Positions 1 through 5,398 are shown, numbered from the stretch's first letter. The stretch: DNA of 7,171 nt from Candidatus Latescibacterota bacterium (GCA_030669445.1 DAOVDP010000054.1:1-7171); one strand, 5' to 3'. Notes: generated by a model not told the origin, from the sequence alone. Made by a program: numbers and translations.

Positions 1-2
1 GT

Positions 3-76
3 TGTCATTCTGAGAGAGCGAAGCGACCGAAGAATCTGAGATTCTTCGCCCGTCAGCTGACGGGCTCAGAATGACA
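3..76. repeat. Nested-palindrome interspersed repeat (MITE-like)
   Basis: Perfect 12-bp terminal inverted repeats, TGTCATTCTGAG (3-14) and CTCAGAATGACA (65-76), enclose two further palindromes. CGAAGAATCT (28-37) pairs with AGATTCTTCG (39-48) around a single G, and GCCCGTCAGCTGACGGGC (48-65) is a perfect 18-bp palindrome. From memory, repeats beginning GTCATTCTGAG with an internal GAAGAATCT are dispersed in many copies in several bacterial lineages and are usually treated as non-autonomous miniature elements. Only one full copy is in this window, so multi-copy status is inferred. It forms the 3' end of the neighbouring lipoprotein gene and, as RNA, would fold into strong hairpins that could stop minus-strand transcription, although no T-run follows. 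Confidence 0.8.
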
Positions 77-613
77 CACAAAGTGGTGGTGAGCAAATAC
101 TTTCAAAAATGAACCTATATTAGTTAACGTGGCACTAGTTACGGTGAGTCCCTGAAAAAGAATCAAGTATTCTACCCTAGTATTCTCGAGGAGACGCGCT
201 AGAGCCTCGGGATCGGTTACGTCCAAGGATATAATGCCATACTTGTTCTCATTGAAACTAATCAGTCGATTGACAGAAGTCGTATCTGCGAGCGCAACAA
301 GCTTCAGGAACTTTAGTCGTACTCTACCTCTCCCGTAGGTGTCTTCCCAAAGGAGCTGCTCCACGTTAGTAAGGTAATCTATCAGCATGCTTCGGAGGAA
401 TGATACCCCTACAGCTGGATTCCCATCAAAAGCTCTAACAAAGTCCTGCACAACAGATTTAATATCAACGTTATCTGGAACCCAGAATGCAGTGGTACCT
501 TGTCGGATCCTCTTTCCATCAAAAGAGGGATCGACATAGACCACAGGTCTCTTCGCTGCACAACCGGCAAGGAGAAGAAGAGTAAATGCCCAGACAGTCG
601 CGTGTCGAATCAT
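53..613 (-). CDS. Small lipoprotein of unknown function, C-terminus altered by a repeat
   Basis: I do not recognise the family. The 186-residue product begins with a lipoprotein signal peptide: charged MIRH, a hydrophobic stretch (residues 5-15), then a lipobox LAGC with the lipidated cysteine at residue 18. It is therefore expected to be membrane-anchored outside the cytoplasm. The start at 611-613 is chosen because GAGGAG lies a few bases upstream; an earlier ATG at 643 adds a charged extension before the signal peptide and is less likely. The body is a soluble alpha/beta-like sequence with no motif I can name. The last seven residues (CHSEPVS) and the TGA are encoded inside the palindromic repeat at 3-76, so the original C-terminus was probably replaced. 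It may be a shortened but expressed gene or a pseudogene. Confidence 0.7.
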   Translation of the reverse strand: MIRHATVWAFTLLLLAGCAAKRPVVYVDPSFDGKRIRQGTTAFWVPDNVDIKSVVQDFVRAFDGNPAVGVSFLRSMLIDYLTNVEQLLWEDTYGRGRVRLKFLKLVALADTTSVNRLISFNENKYGIISLDVTDPEALARLLENTRVEYLILFQGLTVTSATLTNIGSFLKVFAHHHFVCHSEPVS

Positions 614-1011
614 GAATTTTTCTCCTCGTCGTCCCATCCACACCTATTCTTTCCACTTGTGGTGCAGAACGGGCAGACCCCAGCTCGATGTGGGTGTTAT
701 CATCCGCATCGCCTACCACAACTCACAGAGACCACTGAGGATCAGTCCTCCGCATTGTCAATAGGATTGGCTGAGCAGTATATTAGTTGAGGTCCATCAG
801 TATCTGTTGTATGGTGTGCTTTTCGTTTACTACATCCTTGTGGATGATAACGTCCACAAGGAGCGTGGTTCATTTTATTCCACCCAATTTACAATTTGGT
901 TATGACCCTTGAAATATTCATTGCCAACCGCACCCAGCAACACCGGGCAAGCTGGTACTAGCTGTAAGAACCGTGAAAAGCTAAAAACATTTCAAAGTCC
1001 TTGACAGCGGC
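614..1011. other. Intergenic region without a convincing gene
   Basis: This 398-bp stretch separates two minus-strand genes. Open frames here are short, overlap one another and lack ribosome sites. The clearest structure is the inverted repeat at 835-862, and a weak terminator-like hairpin overlaps the right edge. The bases just left of the lipoprotein start presumably carry its promoter, but I could not identify a -35/-10 pair with acceptable spacing. Confidence 0.5.
835..862. repeat. 10-bp inverted repeat with 8-nt loop
   Basis: TCCTTGTGGA (835-844) is the perfect reverse complement of TCCACAAGGA (853-862), separated by TGATAACG. No T-run follows on either strand, so it is not a typical intrinsic terminator. 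It could be an operator for a dimeric regulator or an RNA hairpin in the leader of the minus-strand lipoprotein gene, about 220 bp upstream of its start. Confidence 0.5.
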
Positions 1012-1023
1012 TTAGGAAATGTT
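983..1023 (-). terminator. Weak terminator-like hairpin after the nuclease gene
   Basis: On the minus strand an 8-bp perfect stem (AACATTTC at 1023-1016 with GAAATGTT at 993-986) is followed by Ts, giving a run of five Ts that includes the stem end (987-983). The loop is long (22 nt), the stem is AT-rich, and the structure overlaps the stop codon of the gene it would terminate, so it is only a possible terminator. Confidence 0.3.
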
Positions 1024-1425
1024 AGGCGGCAGTTCCCCCGGTACGACTCTATTGACGGAGCAATCTGCCCCAACGATTAGCCAGTTGAGCCGCAAACGTG
1101 TGCGGACCCATTGGCTGACACTCTGACACTGTCGAATGAATTCATCAATCTGGGGGACAGCCAAGCCATAGTTGCAATGATCGTCTGCCATACGTTGAAT
1201 AAGTTGCCCCAATCCGGTACGGAAATCTAGTCCGACTTGAGTAGTCAGGCCTTTCGCTTCCACTACCCAGCATTCGCCGGTGTCTTCCCGCTTGCACACC
1301 AGATCCGAATAGCCCGAACGCTCAAGTTCAAAGCCAAGGTTAGTGAAGTAGGCCTCAATAGCACGCTGGACAAACGCCTCGTTGGGGAACTTATCTCCGC
1401 GTGGGTAGCGAACTTGCTTACTCAT
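1012..1425 (-). CDS. PD-(D/E)XK nuclease-like protein (restriction endonuclease-like)
   Basis: The 137-residue protein has the layout of a single-domain PD-(D/E)XK nuclease, a metal-dependent DNA-cleaving fold. An N-terminal helix (about 14-30) is followed by GFELERSGYSDL with the candidate acidic residue D41, then a strand ending VVEAKG with E56 and K58 forming the E-x-K motif, and a helix containing Q75 (LGQLIQRM). These would be the metal-binding and catalytic residues, as in restriction enzymes and Mrr-like proteins. The ATG at 1423-1425 is preferred over an upstream TTG at 1447-1449; a modest GAGG lies about 9 nt before it. The gene follows the small conserved gene at 1475-1714 on the same strand with a 49-bp gap, so the two are probably co-transcribed. 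No methyltransferase is nearby, which argues against an ordinary restriction-modification pair. Substrate and biological role are unknown. Confidence 0.7.
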   Translation of the reverse strand: MSKQVRYPRGDKFPNEAFVQRAIEAYFTNLGFELERSGYSDLVCKREDTGECWVVEAKGLTTQVGLDFRTGLGQLIQRMADDHCNYGLAVPQIDEFIRQCQSVSQWVRTRLRLNWLIVGADCSVNRVVPGELPPNIS

Positions 1426-1474
1426 CGTTGACTGCCTCAGATTTCTCAAGCACTGTGGGCAAGAATTGTTACCT

Positions 1475-1714
1475 TCAAGACAGCATCCCTAATCGCCGCA
1501 TCAATTCCTCTATGAGGGGTCTTACTGAATCGGGGCATGGATGTTTTCGTTGTTCGGTTGAGAGGCACTTGGATGAGCGACGAAGAGACAATCTATTCAA
1601 TTCCTTTACGTGCGCAATCCAACATGTCTTTACGGTCCGCCCGTGACATTTCTGAACGTCTGCCTGAATTTGCTTATACGTGGCCACTTTAATCTTTTTC
1701 TGCCTCTTAACCAT
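1475..1714 (-). CDS. Small conserved protein of unknown function (KVATYKQIQ...KTCWIAHVKEL type)
   Basis: The 79-residue, lysine- and arginine-rich product matches a pattern I remember from many unannotated bacterial and phage proteins: an N-terminal ATYKQIQADV segment (residues 11-20), an invariant-looking KTCWIAHVKEL core (29-39), a basic middle, a HPCPDSVRP segment (58-66) and a C-terminal ELMRRLGML. No catalytic motif is evident. The basic charge suggests nucleic-acid or nucleoprotein contact, which is inference. The ATG at 1712-1714 is supported by GGGAG 8 nt upstream. It is the first gene of a two-gene minus-strand unit with the PD-(D/E)XK protein, 49 bp apart, which suggests linked functions such as a nuclease with an accessory or control protein. 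Confidence 0.65.
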   Translation of the reverse strand: MVKRQKKIKVATYKQIQADVQKCHGRTVKTCWIAHVKELNRLSLRRSSKCLSTEQRKHPCPDSVRPLIEELMRRLGMLS

Positions 1715-2027
1715 AATTGGACTCCCAAATTTCGTGTCGTTTTACCTGACTTCCCCAGCTTAATCCCAAATTTGCCGGAAAAAATTCTGGTTCGCTCAGA
1801 ATATCCTAGGCTACCCGGGGCGTCATCTCCTGGGGAGAACTCCTAGGCCGTCAGCCGAGACTTGTTTTTTTCGGAAAGAGACAATTTTCTTGCTTGGCTT
1901 CGGTCTTTTAAAGGGCGTCATGCGATGGTTTATTTTCCCTATCATGAAGCCAATTAGGATCAGCACAGTCTCTCTTGTTTTTTGCTCTTTTGGGTGTTTT
2001 CGCAAGGAACGGGGTGAATCCACAATA
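1715..2027. other. Intergenic region between the nuclease cassette and the AbiJ-like gene
   Basis: Short open frames occur on both strands of this 313-bp stretch but none has a recognisable product or a good ribosome site. Visible structure is limited to the AAATTTGGGA direct repeat near the left edge, a GC-rich patch with two CCTAGG hexamers (1805-1810 and 1842-1847) flanking CCCGGGG, and a T7 run near 1865. The promoter for the minus-strand cassette should lie here but no clear -35/-10 pair is visible. Confidence 0.5.
1723..1773. repeat. Direct repeat AAATTTGGGA upstream of the small-protein gene
   Basis: Two exact 10-bp copies, TCCCAAATTT on the plus strand at 1723-1732 and 1764-1773, are 41 bp apart (about four helical turns). 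The nearer copy overlaps the ribosome site of the minus-strand gene at 1714. Such placement could suit a repressor, but two 10-mers may be chance. Confidence 0.25.
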
Positions 2028-2738
2028 TCAACTCCTAGCCTCAAGGTTTATCCCTATTTCGCGAGCAAGCTGTATCAAGTAATTGACGAAAGCACTACAG
2101 GAAACAAGCATGTATTTTGCATCTCCGAACTTGATATCTGATATTTCGAGCATCCCGTGCCGAATACCACCTTCATCACTGGTATAGCCGTATAGATTAC
2201 TCCAAGCCTTTTCTAACGCAGGATGAAGTCGAAGTCCATGATTTTTGAGATGTTTTATAGCATCGCCTAGCGTTGCGCTGGGGTTGCCTGTAATCAGACA
2301 AGCAATAGATTCGACAGCGGAAATGGCTTCTTTGATTGAGTTGCGATAATCCGGGTTCTTGCGATCTGTAAGTTTTTCTGAGGCCAAGCGAAGGTGTTCA
2401 TGCACCCCCTCTAGAGGAGAAGTGATCTCGAGAGACTCTTCAATAGATGAAATCTCCGTTTCATTGGTTATCTCTCCAATTCTATCCGAGACGAATTGGT
2501 AGGCTGAAAGCTCTTTTTTCATGCATTCGTTGCAGTAGTGCCTAAAAAGGTACTTTCGTTGTCTTGGAAGGAGGTTCTGACAAACGAACTCGATGAAGTC
2601 ATAAACCTCATACCATTCTGCCCCAAAATACCACTTACGGATTTCCCTTCTTGTGATTTGCCAGTGATCATCAAGAGAATCAATTGTATGGCCAAAAAAA
2701 TCAGACCAAATGTGTATAAAAAATAAAAGAATTAGCAA
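2028..2738 (-). CDS. AbiJ-like abortive infection protein (AbiJ_NTD4 type), 5'-truncated
   Basis: The 236-residue frame matches my memory of AbiJ_NTD4-domain proteins, a predicted phage-defence group. Signatures in order are IWSDFFGHTID (10-20), EIRKWYFGAEWYEVYDFIEF (32-51), ELSAYQFVSDRIGEIT (76-91), DRKNPDYRNSIKEAISAVES (125-144), LYGYTSDEGGIRH (182-194) and MLVSCSAFVNYLI (210-222). The C-terminal half resembles the HEPN-like domains often linked to RNA cleavage in abortive infection; that assignment is tentative. Family members usually have some 30-45 more residues before the IWSDFF segment. Here the frame opens with TTG at 2736-2738, lacks a ribosome site, and an in-frame TAG lies just upstream; the other two upstream frames show no family-like sequence either. 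The gene therefore appears cut by the junction with the plus-strand element to the right and is probably inactive. Confidence 0.65.
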   Translation of the reverse strand: MLILLFFIHIWSDFFGHTIDSLDDHWQITRREIRKWYFGAEWYEVYDFIEFVCQNLLPRQRKYLFRHYCNECMKKELSAYQFVSDRIGEITNETEISSIEESLEITSPLEGVHEHLRLASEKLTDRKNPDYRNSIKEAISAVESIACLITGNPSATLGDAIKHLKNHGLRLHPALEKAWSNLYGYTSDEGGIRHGMLEISDIKFGDAKYMLVSCSAFVNYLIQLAREIGINLEARS

Positions 2739-2835
2739 TTGAAGCTATCGGACTTCTGGGCTGTACCAGCCAGATTTGAACGGGAAGTGGCGGAAGGTAT
2801 TTTGGAGAACTTATTGAACGGAGGTGTGAACGAGA

Positions 2836-3054
2836 ATGAAGTTGGAAGACTTGATCACGGAAGAGTAACTCTGCGAAGAGTTGGGAGCCAACAAGGAGCA
2901 AATGGCAAGGCTGCGAAACCAAGGACTCACCTTCATCAGTTTGGGCGTGGGGGTGAGATTATACGACGTCAACGATGCAGCAAAGACTCTTGAAGCCAAG
3001 AAAAGAAGGATAGGGTCGGGCAGAATATTTGAACATACTTTGCCTGAAAAGTGA
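2836..3054 (+). pseudogene. Small helix-turn-helix DNA-binding protein with in-frame TAA
   Basis: From ATG 2836 the frame reads MKLEDLITEE, a TAA stop (2866-2868), then continues LCEELGANKEQMARLRNQGL and onward to a TGA at 3052-3054, 72 codon positions in total. The sequence after the stop has the shape of a small winged-helix or MerR/excisionase-like DNA-binding domain: a helix-turn-helix (about 12-30), then TFISLGVGVRLYDVNDAA (30-48) resembling the wing and following helix, then a basic tail. GGAGGTG at 2820-2826, nine bases before the ATG, argues that this was the true start. A single change from CAA or GAA would create the TAA. It is most simply a nonsense-inactivated regulator; initiation downstream would lose part of the first helix. 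Confidence 0.6.
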
Positions 3055-3077
3055 GTGCTGAGAGCATCAAGTGAACG

Positions 3078-3115
3078 CTGTGTGATTCTGGCTCATTCTG
3101 TGTGAAGCTGTGTGA
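3078..3115 (+). repeat. Phased CTGTGTGA direct repeats (iteron-like)
   Basis: CTGTGTGA occurs three times, at 3078-3085, 3098-3105 and 3108-3115, with start-to-start spacings of 20 and 10 bp, placing all copies on about the same face of the helix. The outer two share a longer GTGAA...GCTGTGTGA context. They lie 23 bp after the broken helix-turn-helix gene. Binding sites for that regulator, an excisionase or a ParB/Rep-like protein are the natural guesses. Confidence 0.4.
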
Positions 3116-3238
3116 ACAAAAAGTTGAAAAAAGGTATAAGAACACAGGGAGATTTTTCGAGGCTGTCTGAGGGCAGTTAGAATTACCCTAAGAAATGCCA
3201 GAATACAAGGTGTGCAAACTTGCTCAAAATCTAAATAT

Positions 3239-3746
3239 GTGCAGCGCAAGAACTACCTGCCCAGCGAGGCGGTGGCAATCGGGCAGGTACTGGAGAAATA
3301 GGAGAGGGCGAAGACAAAAGACAGGCAGATCAGCACCCTAAAGCAGGAAAATATATCGCCAAGAAATTCCAACTGACGCCCGAGTGGGTCTCGGAATGTG
3401 TCGCCCCGATCATGGCTGAGAAAAAAAAGGAGCAGGTATGCCTTATATGTATGAGTTGAGATTATTGGAATGGAACCAGGAGGAAATAGGTGAGCTTCTA
3501 AACCTAGAGCACAGTATAGTGTCAAAAAATATTCCTAAATTAAAGGAGTTTAATTTAGAAATCCGATTTCTTTGACAAGCACAGGCCAAGGAAATAGCCG
3601 AATACTACCACCTGGATATGCCCTTGGTGTGGGCGATTCTGCTTGAGGGCAAGAGTGATTTGGAAAGGTTCAAGCTGTTCGACACAAAGGAATATGACAA
3701 TGAGCAACCCAAGCTATCTGGCCGGAGGTGCAATTTAAATGATTGA
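3239..3746 (+). pseudogene. Degenerate ParB-like nuclease/partition-type protein
   Basis: Three consecutive segments in different frames read as one ParB-like protein. Segment 1 (3239-3342) includes VQRKNYLPSEAVAIGQVLE, matching the XRxxxxPSEAVAIG part of ParB/Spo0J-like proteins of mobile elements, and carries a TAG at 3299-3301. Segment 2 (3343 to about 3440) reads KKFQLTPEWVSECVAPIMAE. Segment 3 (3438-3746) reads LRLLEWNQEEIGELLNLEH, a helix-turn-helix, then EIAEYYHLDMPLVWAILLEG and DNEQPKL, with a TGA at 3573-3575. The step from segment 2 to 3 is a -1 change near an A8 run (3421-3428). The N-terminal ParB domain is missing, and sequence after QPKL, where related proteins as I recall continue into a YNVWNF motif or methyltransferase part, is absent. 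Two stops, two frame changes and both ends lost make this a clear relic. Confidence 0.65.
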
Positions 3747-3960
3747 ACTCAATGAAAGCCGCTTGCTGAAGAAGCGTGAAATAGCTGATTATTTGGGGTT
3801 TACGATTTGGGCGATAGACGCTTGGGTGTCTCAGCATCGGATACCTTTCGTGAAGTTTGGCAAGGCTGTTAGGTTTGATTTAAATGACATTGAAAACTGG
3901 ATACAGGAACACAAGGAGGGGCCCTGCATTTTCTCCTCTTCGAGTAAAAAAAAGCAGTGA
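3739..3960 (+). CDS. Excisionase-like helix-turn-helix protein (HTH_17/MerR-like)
   Basis: The 73-residue protein has a single DNA-binding domain. LLKKREIADYLGFTIWAIDA (9-28) forms the helix-turn-helix, followed by IPFVKFGKAVRFDLNDIENW (36-55), the wing-like hairpin and recognition arm typical of small excisionase-family proteins, with a short polar tail SSSSKKKQ. GGAGG at 3724-3728 lies 10 nt before the ATG. The start overlaps the end of the ParB-like relic by 8 bp, suggesting the two were once translationally coupled. The gene sits about 200 bp upstream of the tyrosine recombinase on the same strand, the usual place for a recombination directionality factor, though it could equally be a transcriptional regulator. 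Unlike its left neighbours it is intact. Confidence 0.75.
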   Translation: MIELNESRLLKKREIADYLGFTIWAIDAWVSQHRIPFVKFGKAVRFDLNDIENWIQEHKEGPCIFSSSSKKKQ

Positions 3961-3966
3961 AAGCCC

Positions 3967-3995
3967 TTGACAACACTGCTGCAATGTAGTAAATT
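3967..3995 (+). promoter_or_regulatory. Sigma-70-like promoter before the integrase
   Basis: A perfect -35 hexamer TTGACA (3967-3972) is followed by a 17-bp spacer and TAAATT (3990-3995), which matches 4 of 6 positions of the -10 consensus. Transcription would begin near 4002, leaving a leader of about 160 nt before the integrase start at 4166. The promoter starts 6 bp after the excisionase-like gene ends, allowing the recombinase to be expressed separately from it. Confidence 0.6.
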
Positions 3996-4001
3996 ATCTC
4001 C

Positions 4002-4165
4002 AAGCCAGGAAGAAACTCTAAAAGACTTCAAGAAAGGCCTCAGCGACTGGGTTGGTTGCTTTCCTGGCCAGAGGAGAAAAAACGACTGGCTTCAGTTGGT
4101 TGGGGTTTTGCTCGGAAAGGGGTGATGCGGAGATCGTCCTTCCTTGAGAGAAGGGAGGGATCAGA
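4002..4165 (+). promoter_or_regulatory. Possible structured leader of the integrase mRNA
   Basis: This gene-free stretch follows the predicted transcription start. Its first bases contain GCCAGGAA (4004-4011), the exact complement of TTCCTGGC (4061-4068), which would close a domain of about 65 nt. CGACTGG followed by GTTGGTTG occurs at 4044-4058 and again, with a 5-nt insert, at 4083-4102, like a partial duplication. A GAGGAG at 4071-4076 has no start codon at a suitable distance. The true ribosome site of the integrase is GGGAGG (4153-4158). I cannot match the leader to a known riboswitch; a structured regulator or sites for the recombinase or excisionase are possible. Confidence 0.35.
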
Positions 4166-5203
4166 GTGGCGATATTCAAAAAAGGCGAGGACTGGTATAT
4201 CGACTACTATGTCAATGCTAGGCGCAGGCGCAAGAAAATCGGTCCCAGCAAGAGAATGGCCGAAGCTGTTTTGGCCAAAATAAAGCTCCAGATAATTGAA
4301 GGTAAATATCTGGATATCTCCAGACAGCCAAAGACAACATTCGAGGATCTCGCAGTCGAATATCTTAAGTTCTCAAAAATCAATAAACGATCCTGGATAA
4401 GAGACCGAGTCAGCATAAAACACTTGGGGGCTGTTTTCGGAGGCAGATACCTTTCTGGGATCACACCGTTGCAGATCGAACACTATAAAGCCCGGCGAAA
4501 GGATGAGGTTGCGCCGGCGTCTGTGAACCGGGAGCTTGGCTGTTTGAGGCATATGCTCAATAAGGGTATCCAATGGGGAATGGCAACGGAAAACCCAGCG
4601 AAGGGGATGAGACTCTTACGGGAGAACAATACCAGGCTGAGATATCTGACCTCCAAAGAGGCGGAGCGACTTATTGAGGCTGCTGCTCCCCATTTGAGAC
4701 CCATTGTAATCGTTGCCCTCAACACCGGTATGCGAAAGGGCGAAATCCTCGGCCTCCGGTGGGAAGATATCCATTGGAAGCAAGGAATCATCCTTCTCAA
4801 GGACACCAAAAACAACCAGTGGCGGGAAGTCCCAATAAATAACGATGTAACGGAGACCTTGGGGAATCTGCTGGAGCGGTCAAAAGGCCCTTACGTGTTT
4901 ACCAGTTGGACAGGCAAAGCTTTCACTGAGGTGCGCAAATCCTTCGATTCTGCCTGTAAGGCGGTGGGAATTGAGGATTTTCACTTTCACGATCTTAGAC
5001 ACACCTTCGCCTCCCACCTGGTTATGGCTGGCGTGGATCTGACCACGGTGAAGGAGCTTCTGGGTCACAAGAGCATAGAGATGACCTTGAGATATTCTCA
5101 CCTTTCGCCGTTACACAAAAAATCGGCAGTGGGAAAACTGAGGTTTAGGATGGACACTATTTGGACACCAGCGTCAGATCGGTTGAGGAAAACGCTTGCG
5201 TAA
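4166..5203 (+). CDS. Tyrosine recombinase / site-specific integrase
   Basis: The 345-residue protein has the full phage-integrase architecture. An N-terminal segment (about 1-50, IFKKGEDWYIDYYVNARRRR) resembles the arm-type DNA-binding region, a SAM-like core-binding domain spans about 57-150, and the catalytic domain about 158-320. Catalytic residues are all visible: R190 in TGMRKGEILGLRW, a lysine near 213-215, H275 and R278 in HDLRHTFASH, H301 in LLGHKS, and the nucleophile Y310 in LRYSHL. It should integrate and excise an element through a covalent phosphotyrosine intermediate. The start is GTG 4166, seven bases after GGGAGG. The stop lies 21 bp before a tRNA-Arg gene, a common integration target. 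The gene is intact although other element genes to its left are broken. Confidence 0.93.
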   Translation: MAIFKKGEDWYIDYYVNARRRRKKIGPSKRMAEAVLAKIKLQIIEGKYLDISRQPKTTFEDLAVEYLKFSKINKRSWIRDRVSIKHLGAVFGGRYLSGITPLQIEHYKARRKDEVAPASVNRELGCLRHMLNKGIQWGMATENPAKGMRLLRENNTRLRYLTSKEAERLIEAAAPHLRPIVIVALNTGMRKGEILGLRWEDIHWKQGIILLKDTKNNQWREVPINNDVTETLGNLLERSKGPYVFTSWTGKAFTEVRKSFDSACKAVGIEDFHFHDLRHTFASHLVMAGVDLTTVKELLGHKSIEMTLRYSHLSPLHKKSAVGKLRFRMDTIWTPASDRLRKTLA

Positions 5204-5224
5204 GTCGTTGATTTTACTTGATGC

Positions 5225-5300
5225 GGGCTATTAGCTCAGGGGATAGAGCGTTGGTCTCCGGAACCAAAGGTCGCAGGTTCGAATCCTGTATAGCCCACCA
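5225..5300 (+). tRNA. tRNA-Arg (anticodon CCG)
   Basis: The cloverleaf folds completely. The acceptor stem is GGGCTAT/ATAGCCC (5225-5231 with 5290-5296), the D stem GCTC/GAGC, and the anticodon stem TTGGT/ACCAA with loop CTCCGGA gives anticodon CCG (5258-5260), reading CGG. The T-arm is GCAGG-TTCGAAT-CCTGT with one G-T pair. The discriminator is A and CCA is encoded at 5298-5300. The gene is intact on both sides, so if the adjacent recombinase used it as a target, the element has left it functional. Confidence 0.95.
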
Positions 5301-5308
5301 CCTGAAGT

Positions 5309-5385
5309 CGGGGCGTGGCGCAGTCAGGTAGCGCACTTGTCTGGGGGACAAGGGGTCGGCCGTTCAAATCGGCTCGCCCCGACCA
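5309..5385 (+). tRNA. tRNA-Pro (anticodon GGG)
   Basis: The acceptor stem is CGGGGCG/CGCCCCG (5309-5315 with 5375-5381) and starts with C1-G72 as expected for bacterial tRNA-Pro. The D stem is GCGC/GCGC, and the anticodon stem CTTGT/ACAAG with loop CTGGGGG gives GGG (5343-5345), reading CCC and CCU. The T-arm is GGCCG-TTCAAAT-CGGCT. CCA is encoded at 5383-5385. It lies 8 bp after tRNA-Arg and 13 bp before the surE start codon, so it is probably processed from a shared transcript. Confidence 0.95.
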
Positions 5386-5398
5386 ATTAATTTTGGAT

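Noticed and set aside
1237..1646. Plus-strand open frames opposite the nuclease and small-protein genes.
   Set aside because: They are antisense shadows of the minus-strand genes with no ribosome sites or family resemblance.
1791..1860. A partial match to the left-end palindromic repeat (TTCGCTCAGAAT followed later by CCGTCAGC).
   Set aside because: Only about 12 contiguous bases agree and the inverted-repeat architecture is absent, so a degenerate copy cannot be supported.
1823..2141. Overlapping short open frames on both strands (minus 1823-2044, plus 1890-2141).
   Set aside because: They have no ribosome sites or recognisable domains, and the composition looks like non-coding sequence.
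2756..2790. tRNA-3'-end-like sequence on the minus strand (CCGTTCAAATC also occurs in tRNA-Pro(GGG)), right at the AbiJ-like truncation junction.
   Set aside because: The T-stem has two mismatches and the acceptor/CCA spacing does not fit. The 11-base match is centred on the universal T-loop, so it is too weak to call an attachment site or tRNA relic.
3421..3440. A8 run with a -1 frame change that could be programmed frameshifting in the ParB-like gene.
   Set aside because: The same gene also carries two in-frame stops and another frame change, so decay explains it better than programmed slippage.
3572..3600. TTGACA hexamer inside the ParB-like relic, and another at 1001-1006.
   Set aside because: Neither has a plausible -10 element 16-18 bp downstream.
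4056..4283. Plus-strand open frame overlapping the integrase start in another frame.
   Set aside because: Its second half is the out-of-frame integrase sequence, and the integrase has the better ribosome site and clear homology.
5315..5398. N-terminal extension of the surE frame through tRNA-Pro(GGG).
   Set aside because: The extension is tRNA sequence read as protein; SurE homology begins exactly at the ATG at 5399.
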